Positions 34,224 through 42,265 of a stretch of DNA of 64,000 bases are shown piece by piece. The notes below the pieces were generated by a model. It worked only from the letters and a program-made list of their open reading frames with translations. It was not told the origin of the DNA and searched no databases. The stretch comes from Flavobacterium sp. HJ-32-4 (lineage in GTDB: Bacteria > Bacteroidota > Bacteroidia > Flavobacteriales > Flavobacteriaceae). The position numbers and the translations under genes were made by a program. The DNA lies in the NCBI RefSeq assembly GCF_022532105.1, contig NZ_CP092832.1, positions 3,191,001-3,255,000 of the forward strand, read 5' to 3'. Every line of letters starts with the position of its first letter. The first letter of the stretch is position 1.

Positions 34224-34253
34224 TTGAAATCCCCATAATAAGTTGTATTTTTA
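34224..34253 (+). promoter_or_regulatory. Promoter of the parA operon
   Basis: TTG at 34224-34226 and TATTTTTA at 34246-34253, 19 nt apart, fit the Bacteroidota promoter pattern apart from the final A. The ATG of parA is at 34278. Confidence 0.5.
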
Positions 34254-34277
34254 CCGCTCAAATTTCAGGAGACATCC

Positions 34278-35054
34278 ATGGGTAAAATCATAGCCATCGC
34301 CAACCAGAAAGGCGGTGTCGGAAAAACCACCACGTCCGTCAATCTAGCGGCCTCACTCGGCGTATTGGAAAAGAAAGTACTGTTGATCGATGCCGATCCG
34401 CAGGCGAACGCGAGTTCGGGATTGGGTATCGACATCGAGGGAGTCGAGTCGGGCACCTATCAGCTTATTGAGCACAGTATCAAGGCGGAAGCGGCTGTTT
34501 TGCAGACGTCTTCCCCGAATGTCGACATCATTCCGGCGCACATCGACCTGGTGGCGATCGAGATCGAACTCGTTGACAAGGAAAACCGCGAATATATGCT
34601 GAAAGAGGCACTGAAAGAGGTGCGCGAACAGTACGATTATATCCTGATTGACTGCGCCCCTTCACTGGGTCTGCTGACCCTGAATGCGCTCACGGCCGCT
34701 GACTCGGTCGTGATACCGATACAATGCGAGTATTTCGCCCTTGAAGGACTGGGCAAGTTGCTCAATACCATCAAAAGTGTGCAGAAAATCCATAACCCGG
34801 AGCTGGACATCGAAGGCCTGTTGTTGACGATGTACGATTCGCGCCTGCGGTTATCGAACCAGGTCGTGGAAGAGGTGCAGAAACACTTTAACGACATGGT
34901 TTTCAACACTATCATCCAGCGGAATGTGAAGTTGAGCGAAGCGCCCAGCTATGGCGAGAGCATCATCAATTTCGACGCTACGAGCAAGGGTGCCAGCAAC
35001 TACCTGAGTCTCGCGCAGGAAATCATCAAGAAAAACAGCCAGGCGACCGTATGA
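34278..35054 (+). CDS. parA: Chromosome-partitioning ATPase ParA (Soj)
   Basis: 258-residue deviant-Walker ATPase. Start GKIIAIANQKGGVGKTTTSV holds the deviant Walker A KGGVGKTT; Walker A' is VLLIDADPQANASSGLG; Walker B region YILIDCAPSLGLLTLNA. No N-terminal DNA-binding extension is present, so it is of the chromosomal Soj type. It binds DNA non-specifically as an ATP dimer and moves the ParB-parS complex. parB follows with a 4-nt overlap. Confidence 0.95.
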   Translation: MGKIIAIANQKGGVGKTTTSVNLAASLGVLEKKVLLIDADPQANASSGLGIDIEGVESGTYQLIEHSIKAEAAVLQTSSPNVDIIPAHIDLVAIEIELVDKENREYMLKEALKEVREQYDYILIDCAPSLGLLTLNALTAADSVVIPIQCEYFALEGLGKLLNTIKSVQKIHNPELDIEGLLLTMYDSRLRLSNQVVEEVQKHFNDMVFNTIIQRNVKLSEAPSYGESIINFDATSKGASNYLSLAQEIIKKNSQATV

Positions 35055-35947
35055 CAAAAGCCGTGAAGAAACAAGCGCTCGGACGGGGATTATCAGCGCT
35101 TTTGAAAGACCCAGAGAATGACATCCGGTCCGCTTCCGACAAAGGGGCCGATAAGGTCGTGGGCAATATCATCGAACTGGAACTCGACGCGATTGAAATC
35201 AACCCGTTCCAGCCGCGTAGCAATTTCAATGAGGAATCACTGAACGAACTGGCGACTTCGATCCGGGAATTGGGTGTGATACAACCGATTACGGTTCGTA
35301 AGGTCGACTTCAACAAATACCAGCTTATTTCGGGTGAGCGCCGTTTGCGTGCCTCGAAAATAGCCGGACTCAAAACCATTCCGGCCTATATCCGGATTGC
35401 CGACGACAACGAATCGCTGGTGATGGCGCTGGTGGAAAACATCCAGCGACACGACCTCGATCCGATTGAGATCGCGTTGTCGTATCAACGTCTTATCGAC
35501 GAAATCCAGCTTACACAGGAGCAGATGAGCGACCGTGTGGGGAAGAAACGCTCGACCATCGCGAACTACCTGCGCCTGTTGAAACTCGATCCGGTCATCC
35601 AAACGGGTATCCGCGATGGGTTTATCACGATGGGCCATGGTCGCGCTATTATCAATATTGAGGATCATGACGCGCAGACGGCTATCTACCAGAAGATCGT
35701 CAGCCAGAACCTCTCGGTACGCGATACGGAAGCGCTGGTCAAAACGTACCAGGAAGGACTGAAACCGAAGGTTGCTGCTAAAGGGAAAGAAGCGAATGGC
35801 GTGTCGGAAGACGGCCAAAAACGGATCGCGGCCTTCTTTGGCGCGAAAGTCGACGTGAAAGTAGCGGCGAACGGCAAAGGGAAGATTACGATTCCGTTCC
35901 AGTCGCAAGAGGATTTCAACCGTATCCTGCAATTACTGAACGCGTAG
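35051..35947 (+). CDS. parB: ParB/Spo0J CTPase, chromosome partitioning
   Basis: 298 residues. ALGRGLSALL start; ParB/sulfiredoxin-like N domain with INPFQPRSNFNEESLNELAT, LGVIQPITVRK and the GERRLRASK motif (GERRxRA binds CTP); ENIQRHDLDPIEIALSYQRL; helix-turn-helix DRVGKKRSTIANYLRLLKLD; C-terminal dimer domain. It clamps on DNA at parS and loads SMC. No parS-like 16-mer (TGTTTCACGTGAAACA type) was seen in this window. It overlaps parA by 4 nt. Confidence 0.95.
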   Translation: MTKAVKKQALGRGLSALLKDPENDIRSASDKGADKVVGNIIELELDAIEINPFQPRSNFNEESLNELATSIRELGVIQPITVRKVDFNKYQLISGERRLRASKIAGLKTIPAYIRIADDNESLVMALVENIQRHDLDPIEIALSYQRLIDEIQLTQEQMSDRVGKKRSTIANYLRLLKLDPVIQTGIRDGFITMGHGRAIINIEDHDAQTAIYQKIVSQNLSVRDTEALVKTYQEGLKPKVAAKGKEANGVSEDGQKRIAAFFGAKVDVKVAANGKGKITIPFQSQEDFNRILQLLNA

Positions 35948-36519
35948 TGATCCGGCGTTGCCTCATACTCTTTTTTGTCTTATTCCTCTTCGGGAATGCA
36001 ATCGCGCAGGCACCCAAACAAAAGCCTGCCGAATCGATGCCTTTAGTGGTGGGTGACACCGTCAAAACGTCATCCGTGAACCCGCTTGCCCCTACAAAGG
36101 CGGCCTTCTATTCGGCGATTTTGCCGGGTCTCGGACAGGCCTACAACAAAAAGTACTGGAAGATCCCGATTGTATATGGCGCGTTGGCAACAGGCATCAT
36201 CATCTACAATAAAAACAACGAATCGTATCACCGTTACCGCAACGCGTACAAGCAGCGGCTGGCGGGACTTGAGGACGAATTCGCCGGACAATACAGCGAC
36301 CAGACGCTTATTAATGCGCAACGGCAGTTCCAGCGGAACCGCGACCTTTCTTTGTTGATTACGGTCGGACTGTATGTGCTGAACATCGTCGATGCCAACG
36401 TTGATGCGCACCTGAAACAGTTCAATGTTGACGACAACCTTACGGTCAAACCCGACCTTTTCCCGAATGAAATAGACGGTCGCCAGAACCTGGGCGTCCA
36501 GATCCAATACCGATTCTGA
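35947..36519 (+). CDS. DUF5683 domain-containing membrane protein
   Basis: 190 residues; GTG start overlapping the parB stop by one base, then a signal-like hydrophobic segment (CLILFFVLFLFGNAIAQ). The DUF5683 core is FYSAILPGLGQAYNKKYWKI followed by PIVYGALATGIIIYNKNNE and RYRNAYKQR, a pattern also seen in TM2-like proteins. It sits between parB and dapB, a position I recall as conserved in flavobacteria, but no function is known. The C-terminal ends LGVQIQYRF, ending in an aromatic residue like an outer-membrane protein, though too short for a barrel. Confidence 0.8.
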   Translation: MIRRCLILFFVLFLFGNAIAQAPKQKPAESMPLVVGDTVKTSSVNPLAPTKAAFYSAILPGLGQAYNKKYWKIPIVYGALATGIIIYNKNNESYHRYRNAYKQRLAGLEDEFAGQYSDQTLINAQRQFQRNRDLSLLITVGLYVLNIVDANVDAHLKQFNVDDNLTVKPDLFPNEIDGRQNLGVQIQYRF

Positions 36520-37217
36520 TGAAAATTGCATTGCTAGGCTACGGTAAAATGGGAACGATCATCGAACGGATGGCGGTGGAACGCGGACACGAGATTGTGT
36601 TGCGGAAGACACGGTCGAATTCGTATGACGGACTCGCATCGGCCGATGTGGCGATTGAATTCAGCGTGCCGGATGCCGCGGTGGCAAATATTACGACCTG
36701 CCTGGAAACCGGTATACCCGTGGTCTGTGGCACCACCGGATGGCTTGCCGAGTACGACCGCATGGTGGCATTGTGTAACGACCGAAACGGTGCCTTCCTG
36801 TATGGCTCCAATTTCAGTCTCGGTGTCAACCTGTTTTTTGAATTGAACGCCCATCTTGCCCGCATGATGGCTAAATTCAGCCAGTATTCGGTGCGGATGG
36901 AGGAAATACACCACACGCAAAAGTTGGATGCTCCGAGCGGAACAGCGATTTCACTGGCCAACGGCATTATCGAAAACAGCGACTATACCGGTTGGACATT
37001 GGAAAATCCGCAACCGGGAGAAATCCCGATCGACGCCAAACGCATCGATGCGGTTCCGGGCACCCATACCATATCGTATCATTCTGCGGTTGATACCATC
37101 GAAATTACCCATATTGCCCACAACCGGGAGGGTTTTGCCTTTGGCGCGGTAGTCGCTGCCGAATGGCTCGCCGGTCGCAAGGGCGTTTTCACCATGAAAG
37201 ACGTGCTTGCTTTGTAA
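36519..37217 (+). CDS. dapB: 4-Hydroxy-tetrahydrodipicolinate reductase DapB
   Basis: 232 residues. Rossmann motif ALLGYGKMGTII; catalytic segment EEIHHTQKLDAPSGTAISLA with the HHxxKxDxPSGTA signature (His pair and Lys); VVCGTTGWLAEY near the cofactor. The reductase makes tetrahydrodipicolinate for lysine and, in many bacteria, diaminopimelate for peptidoglycan. It is shorter than E. coli DapB (273) but similar to other Bacteroidota forms. The ATG overlaps the previous stop by one base. Confidence 0.94.
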   Translation: MKIALLGYGKMGTIIERMAVERGHEIVLRKTRSNSYDGLASADVAIEFSVPDAAVANITTCLETGIPVVCGTTGWLAEYDRMVALCNDRNGAFLYGSNFSLGVNLFFELNAHLARMMAKFSQYSVRMEEIHHTQKLDAPSGTAISLANGIIENSDYTGWTLENPQPGEIPIDAKRIDAVPGTHTISYHSAVDTIEITHIAHNREGFAFGAVVAAEWLAGRKGVFTMKDVLAL

Positions 37218-37259
37218 CGTAACCACATACCAAAAGACTTAGAACGAAATAGTACGACT

Positions 37260-38957
37260 ATGACGACATCGCAATGGTTGCTTTTTTTCCTCCTTGTACA
37301 GGTCATTCACTTCCTGGGCACATGGAAACTCTATGTAAAGGCTGGCCGTAAGGCATGGGAAGCCGCTGTACCGGTCTATAACGCAGTAGTTTTGATGAAG
37401 ATCATCAACCGCTCGCCCTGGTGGACGGTGCTGTTGTTTGTGCCGGTGATCAATATCATTATGTTTCCGGTGGTATGGGTGGAAACGTTGCGGTCGTTCG
37501 GGAAGAACTCCACTACCGACACGCTTCTCGGCCTGTTTACATTGGGATTTTATATCTACTACATCAACTATGCCGTAGACGTAAAATATGTAGAGAACCG
37601 CAGCCTGAAAGCCACTTCCAAAGCCGGTGATACACTGAGCTCGCTGCTCTTTGCCGTGGTCGTCGCGACGGTGGTGCACACGTATGTGATGCAACCGTTT
37701 ACCATCCCAACGCCTTCACTGGAAAAGACCTTGCTGGTAGGCGATTATCTCTTCGTCAGTAAATTCAACTTCGGCGCGCGGGTGCCGATGACGGCTGTAG
37801 CGGCGCCTATGGTGCACGATACCATCATTGGTACCGGATTGCGTTCGTATTCGAAATGGCCTCAATACCCGTATTTCCGTTTTCCGGCTTTCGAAAGCGT
37901 GGAAAAGAACGACATCGTCGTATTTAACTGGCCAACCGATACGGTGCGGTATTTCAGGGATAAAGTCACGCGTGGCCTGCGCAAGCCAATCGACAAGAAA
38001 TCGAACTATGTCAAGCGATGTGTCGGCACACCGGGCGATACCCTCGAAATCCGCGACGGATACGTTTACATCAATGGTAAAAAACTCATTCTGTCAGACC
38101 GCGCCCGTCCGCAATACAACCACAAAATCTACTCCACCGCCGGCGTCATGCCGCAGCAGTTGCGCGATGCGGGCATTACGGGAATCGGAGGCACCTACGA
38201 CGTACAGATTACGTCAGATGAACAGGGGCCGGCATTGGAACCGTATATCCTTTCCGCCGTCCCACAGCCGAACGGTGTGTACCGCATAACCGTTCGTGAA
38301 GGCGGCGTACCCGATCAGGTGCTCAGCCGCTATTCGATCACCCTTATGCCGGTTGAAACCAAAGAACTTCAGTGTAATATGACGCTCGACGAAGCGGCCC
38401 AACTGCGAAAAGTGGAAGGCATTGATTCGGTCGTTAAAATTACGATGCCGACGACAAACGCCATTTTCCCGCAAGTCGACAACCGTTGGAGTATCGACAA
38501 TTACGGACCGATTTACATCCCTAAGAAAGGAGCGACCATACCACTTACGCTGCAAACGCTGCCGTTCTATAAAGAAATCATCCGCGAGTATGAAAAGCAC
38601 GAACTGGAAGTGAAAAACGGTACGATTTACATCGATGGAAAACCGGCCACTTCCTACACCTTCGGCGATGACTACTACTGGATGATGGGTGACAACCGCC
38701 ACAATTCAGAGGATTCCCGCTATTGGGGATATGTGCCGTCTACCCATATCGTTGGGAAACCGGTGTTTATATGGTGGAGCGTTGACCCGGCCCAAAGCTG
38801 GAAGAACCCGATCAAAAAAATCCGCTGGGACCGTCTGTTCACCACCGTGGGCGGGCATGGAAAACCGGTATCCTACCTCCCCTATTTCCTGATCACACTG
38901 GCCATTTACCTGATTGGTAATACGATTTACAAAAAGAGGAAAGCCGCAAAAGCGTGA
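37260..38957 (+). CDS. lepB: Signal peptidase I LepB, long Bacteroidota form
   Basis: 565 residues, far longer than E. coli LepB (324). Residues 1-120 hold several membrane helices of the DUF5684 kind (WLLFFLLVQVIHFLGTWKLY; AWEAAVPVYNAVVLM). The catalytic core follows: PFTIPTPSLEKTLLVGDYLF with Ser153 and VKRCVGTPGDTLEI with Lys252 as the Ser-Lys dyad, then a long insertion (about 290-455) before GDDYYWMMGDNRHNSEDSRY, box E. A final membrane helix ends the chain. It removes Sec signal peptides. The wbqC gene starts within its stop (TGATG). Confidence 0.92.
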   Translation: MTTSQWLLFFLLVQVIHFLGTWKLYVKAGRKAWEAAVPVYNAVVLMKIINRSPWWTVLLFVPVINIIMFPVVWVETLRSFGKNSTTDTLLGLFTLGFYIYYINYAVDVKYVENRSLKATSKAGDTLSSLLFAVVVATVVHTYVMQPFTIPTPSLEKTLLVGDYLFVSKFNFGARVPMTAVAAPMVHDTIIGTGLRSYSKWPQYPYFRFPAFESVEKNDIVVFNWPTDTVRYFRDKVTRGLRKPIDKKSNYVKRCVGTPGDTLEIRDGYVYINGKKLILSDRARPQYNHKIYSTAGVMPQQLRDAGITGIGGTYDVQITSDEQGPALEPYILSAVPQPNGVYRITVREGGVPDQVLSRYSITLMPVETKELQCNMTLDEAAQLRKVEGIDSVVKITMPTTNAIFPQVDNRWSIDNYGPIYIPKKGATIPLTLQTLPFYKEIIREYEKHELEVKNGTIYIDGKPATSYTFGDDYYWMMGDNRHNSEDSRYWGYVPSTHIVGKPVFIWWSVDPAQSWKNPIKKIRWDRLFTTVGGHGKPVSYLPYFLITLAIYLIGNTIYKKRKAAKA

Positions 38958-39568
38958 TGAAAAGCCTGTTGTTGCCTACCTACTTCCCGTCTATCAGTTC
39001 GTTTGCGGCACTCGTGCAGGCAGAGGGCCTGTTGCTCGAAACGGATGACAACTTCCAAAAGCAGACGAACCGAAACCGGATGTATATCTACAGTCCGAAC
39101 GGCGTGCAATTGCTCAACATTCCTATCAAACACTCAGGCAACCAGCACCAGAAAACACGTGATGTACGACTGGAGACGGCCTTCGACTGGCAGAAGCAGC
39201 ATTTCAAATCGCTGGAAGCCGCGTATCGCAGTTCGCCCTTTTTTGAATACTTCGAAGACACCCTTCACCCCTTTTTTGAAAAGCGGCACACATTCCTACT
39301 GGACCTGACACTGGAGTCGATGGCGCTCGTTTCGAAATGCCTCCGGTTTGACCTGACCTACGAAAGGACGGAGGAATACTTCAAGGTCCGCACCGATGTC
39401 AAGGATTTCCGCGGGTTGGCCAATGGAAAAAAGGATGCCACAGTGATCGAACCGTATACCCAGGTGTTCGAGGAAAAATGCGGCTTTTTACCGAACCTCA
39501 GCGTATTGGACCTGCTCTTCAACGAAGGACGGCACGCACTGGCCTATCTGCAAAGGCAGTCGGTATAG
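38957..39568 (+). CDS. WbqC family protein
   Basis: 203 residues from ATG 38957. WbqC-like start LLLPTYFPSISSFAALVQAE, then NRNRMYIYSPNGVQLLNIPI, TAFDWQKQHFKSLEAAYRSS and PFFEYFEDTLHPFFEKRHTF. Members occur in polysaccharide loci and in a conserved Bacteroidota order next to lepB; the molecular role is unknown (a nucleotidyl- or acyl-transfer role has been proposed in general terms). Its TAG lies in a 14-bp perfect palindrome shared with the stop of the converging gene. Confidence 0.88.
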   Translation: MKSLLLPTYFPSISSFAALVQAEGLLLETDDNFQKQTNRNRMYIYSPNGVQLLNIPIKHSGNQHQKTRDVRLETAFDWQKQHFKSLEAAYRSSPFFEYFEDTLHPFFEKRHTFLLDLTLESMALVSKCLRFDLTYERTEEYFKVRTDVKDFRGLANGKKDATVIEPYTQVFEEKCGFLPNLSVLDLLFNEGRHALAYLQRQSV

Positions 39569-40621
39569 CTATACCTTTTTGTCCGTCAATACCGCCAGGA
39601 TGGGAAAATGGTCGGAATCCTGGATTTCAGGGAAGTTCCGGAAACTTCTCACCTCATACGAAGGGTCGGAGAAAATGTAGTCGATCCGGGCCGGATAGTA
39701 CTTAAAATCATAGCTTTTCCCAAAACCACTCCCAGCTTCTTCAAACGTATCGTTCAGGTCGCCCCGGATGGTGCGGTAGACATACGAGAACGCACTGTTG
39801 TTCATGTCGCCGCAAATCAGGAGTTTGTGCGTCCACTCGGCACGATGTTCGCGCAGCATCTCGGCCTGCACCTGTTGGCGGCGAAAGGCATTGCTCATGC
39901 GACGGAGCATCATCTGCGACTTCTTCTGATTGATACCGTTTACGTCTTCCTCTATTTCATGCACATCCGGACTGATCTTGATCGATTGCAGGTGCATGTT
40001 ATAGACCCGGATGGTGTCGTTTCCTTTGACCACATCGGCGTAAATCGCGCTGTTCGACGTATCCGGAAACGGGATTTCACCTTTTCCTATGATCCGGTAT
40101 TTGGAAAAAATGGCCTGCCCGGTGGCGATCCGCACCCCGTGCATGGCGACATACTTATAAGGAAATGCTGAGATGTCGAAGTCGGCCATACCCGAATATT
40201 CCTGAATGCAAAGGATATCGGGTTGGTGTTCTTTTACAAAATCTGAGATTTCAACCGGAACGGTCGTCTTCTCCGACCATTCAAACTTGTTGAAAAGACG
40301 GACGTTATAACTCATGACTTTGAAGTCGCCTTCCTGCGAATCATAGTCGGCCGATCCAAACTTATAGAACTTGCTGATGAACGTCATCCCGAGCAACAGC
40401 ACGATGCCGGAAAGGAGGACCTGCCTGCGGAATTGCATCGCCCACCAACCGAAAAACAGTACGTTCAGTATCAACAGCAGCGGCAGGATAAGGGTGAAAA
40501 CCGACAGCAACGGAAACACCTTCGGAGCCAGGAACGGAAAAAAATAGGCAACGAAGGTCAGGATCGCCAATATAATATTGAGGAAAAAGACGATTCTGTT
40601 GGGCCACGAAAGCTGTTTCAT
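39569..40621 (-). CDS. Membrane-anchored endonuclease/exonuclease/phosphatase family protein
   Basis: 350 residues. Three N-terminal membrane helices (VFFLNIILAILTFVAYFFPF; PLLSVFTLILPLLLILNV; LLSGIVLLLGMTFIS) and a DNase I/EEP-fold domain facing out of the cytoplasm: MSYNVRLFN, DILCIQEYSG, RVYNMHLQSI, LICGDMNNSAFSYVY, RIDYIFSD and DHFPILAVL (Asn, Glu, His, Asp and His of the metal site). The substrate may be a lipid phosphate, sphingomyelin-like head group or nucleic acid; sequence does not tell. It follows the rhomboid genes by about 46 nt. Confidence 0.88.
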   Translation of the reverse strand: MKQLSWPNRIVFFLNIILAILTFVAYFFPFLAPKVFPLLSVFTLILPLLLILNVLFFGWWAMQFRRQVLLSGIVLLLGMTFISKFYKFGSADYDSQEGDFKVMSYNVRLFNKFEWSEKTTVPVEISDFVKEHQPDILCIQEYSGMADFDISAFPYKYVAMHGVRIATGQAIFSKYRIIGKGEIPFPDTSNSAIYADVVKGNDTIRVYNMHLQSIKISPDVHEIEEDVNGINQKKSQMMLRRMSNAFRRQQVQAEMLREHRAEWTHKLLICGDMNNSAFSYVYRTIRGDLNDTFEEAGSGFGKSYDFKYYPARIDYIFSDPSYEVRSFRNFPEIQDSDHFPILAVLTDKKV

Positions 40622-40667
40622 CGGGAGGGACGGGTTGGCTGTAGCGAAGCTACAAAAAAAACCGGCG

Positions 40668-41525
40668 TTACGGATTTCCGGCCTTAAAAAGGAATTCCTT
40701 CTCTTCTTTCGTCAAACTGTCGTATCCCGATTTGCTGATTTTGTCGAGGATATCGTCGATTTGTTGCTGATGGCGATCTTTCGCGGGTTTGGCCGTTGGG
40801 CGCGGCGCCTTCGGATTGGTGTGCACCTGCCGGAACGGACGTTTCTTTGCCGGCTTGAGCCATTCCCATCCACCCGATTCAAAAAGCAGCATGAAACGCG
40901 ACAAATCGATGCCACGCTGTAGCAGGCGTATGTAAAGGAAACCAAAGAACGCACCTGCCAAATGCGCGATATGCCCGCCAAAATTCGGATCGTGCAATTG
41001 CAGCAAATCAACCAGTAACAGAACCGCCGCAATGTGCCAGAGTTTGACATACCCAATCAGCATCAGGCGAATCGACATCAACGGCTGATACGTCGTCGCG
41101 GCCAGCAACACCGCCATGATGGCACCCGACGCCCCGACCATATTCCCCACGCTGCCTGTGAGGTAGAAGGTCAGCACGAACACGAGTCCACTGAAAATAG
41201 CGGACAACAAATACAATCCGAGAAACTGCCGTCCATTGAAAAAGGTCGTAAAAATGCGCGCCGCGAAAAACAGCGTCAGCATATTGAACAGCAGGTGGAG
41301 GAACGACGCATGCAGGAAGGCATAGGTCACCAATGTCCACGGACGAAGCCATAAGGTATCGATATATCCTACGAGCTGAAGCCAGTCGGGAAAGACAAAT
41401 ACGAAGCTTCGGAACTGGTAGAACAGGGCAATCGATGCCAGAAAAATACCGACATTCCAGTACATCACGCGTTCCGGTGTGCCACCGAAACGATACTCCA
41501 TTTTAAGGTCTTTGTAGATCGACAT
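40668..41525 (-). CDS. Rhomboid family intramembrane serine protease (1)
   Basis: 285 residues with six membrane helices. Catalytic Ser in VGASGAIMAVLLA (GxSG; TM4) and His in GGHIAHLAGAFFGFLYI (TM6); the LHLLFNMLTLFFA segment is the characteristic HxxxN-containing TM2. A charged cytoplasmic C-terminal tail follows (QQIDDILDKISKSGYDSLTK), a common extension in flavobacterial rhomboids. Its start overlaps the stop of the second rhomboid gene by one base. Confidence 0.92.
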   Translation of the reverse strand: MSIYKDLKMEYRFGGTPERVMYWNVGIFLASIALFYQFRSFVFVFPDWLQLVGYIDTLWLRPWTLVTYAFLHASFLHLLFNMLTLFFAARIFTTFFNGRQFLGLYLLSAIFSGLVFVLTFYLTGSVGNMVGASGAIMAVLLAATTYQPLMSIRLMLIGYVKLWHIAAVLLLVDLLQLHDPNFGGHIAHLAGAFFGFLYIRLLQRGIDLSRFMLLFESGGWEWLKPAKKRPFRQVHTNPKAPRPTAKPAKDRHQQQIDDILDKISKSGYDSLTKEEKEFLFKAGNP

Positions 41526-42265
41526 CAGTTCCAGCGTCTGTGATTATACTTGTTATTGCGCCAAGCCCACATAATGATGACCCCGAAAATCGCACCGCCA
41601 ATATGGGCAAAGTGCGCGACATTCGATCCCATGACGCTATAGTTGGAAACACCTCCCAGCACATCAAGGGCAATCAACCCGGGAACTACATACTTAGCCT
41701 TGACAGGTATCGGAATGAACATTATGAACAACTCTGCATTGGGAAACATGAGCGCAAAGGCCGCTAGCAACCCATATATAGCTCCAGATGCGCCGACTGC
41801 AGGACTCACGAATGCGCCCGCAAACCGGTCGAGTCCGTCCCTCCCCAGAACGTCTGTCCATCGCTTATCGTACTCGCCATTAGAAAGCAGTTCAATTATA
41901 TCTTTCTTGGCGAATCCATTCTGCAGCAGAAGGTCGAGTCCTTCGTGGAAAAAATAGCCATTTGCAAGCGTATGGACTAACGCCGCTCCTAATCCACACG
42001 AGAGATAAAAGAACGTAAAACGTCGGGCACCCCAAAAATGTTCAAGATATCCCCCGAACGAATAAAGCGCAAACATGTTGAAGGCGATGTGCATGACACT
42101 ACCATGCATGAACATATGTGTTACCACCTGCCAGATCTTGAATGCCGGATTCTCAACATAATAGAGGGCAAACCAACTGTCGGCATTCTCTATCAGGCCA
42201 CATCCTACGAACATGATGATATTCAGGATCAACAACTGTTTAACGACGGGCGTCATCTGCATCAT
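41525..42265 (-). CDS. Rhomboid family intramembrane serine protease (2)
   Basis: 246 residues with six membrane helices. GxSG catalytic Ser in AVGASGAIYGLLAAFAL and catalytic His in NVAHFAHIGGAIFGVII; TM2 has MHIAFNMFALYSFGG. It has an extra loop (DLLLQNGFAKKDIIELLSNG) between TM helices, which may bind substrate. It overlaps mutL by 4 nt and the other rhomboid gene by 1 nt. It is a distinct sequence, not a recent duplicate of its neighbour. Substrates unknown. Confidence 0.92.
   Translation of the reverse strand: MMQMTPVVKQLLILNIIMFVGCGLIENADSWFALYYVENPAFKIWQVVTHMFMHGSVMHIAFNMFALYSFGGYLEHFWGARRFTFFYLSCGLGAALVHTLANGYFFHEGLDLLLQNGFAKKDIIELLSNGEYDKRWTDVLGRDGLDRFAGAFVSPAVGASGAIYGLLAAFALMFPNAELFIMFIPIPVKAKYVVPGLIALDVLGGVSNYSVMGSNVAHFAHIGGAIFGVIIMWAWRNNKYNHRRWN

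Noticed and set aside
33986..34261. Minus-strand ORF of 91 codons across the repeat end and RNA candidate
   Set aside because: It has Arg/Ser-rich, non-domain composition, runs through an inverted repeat and structured region, and is not in keeping with the codon use of neighbours.
40630..40667. Hairpins GTAGC/GCTAC and CCGG/CCGG before the EEP gene
   Set aside because: The first has its A-run on the wrong side for the minus strand and the second has only a 4-bp stem plus wobble pairs; evidence too weak for a terminator call.
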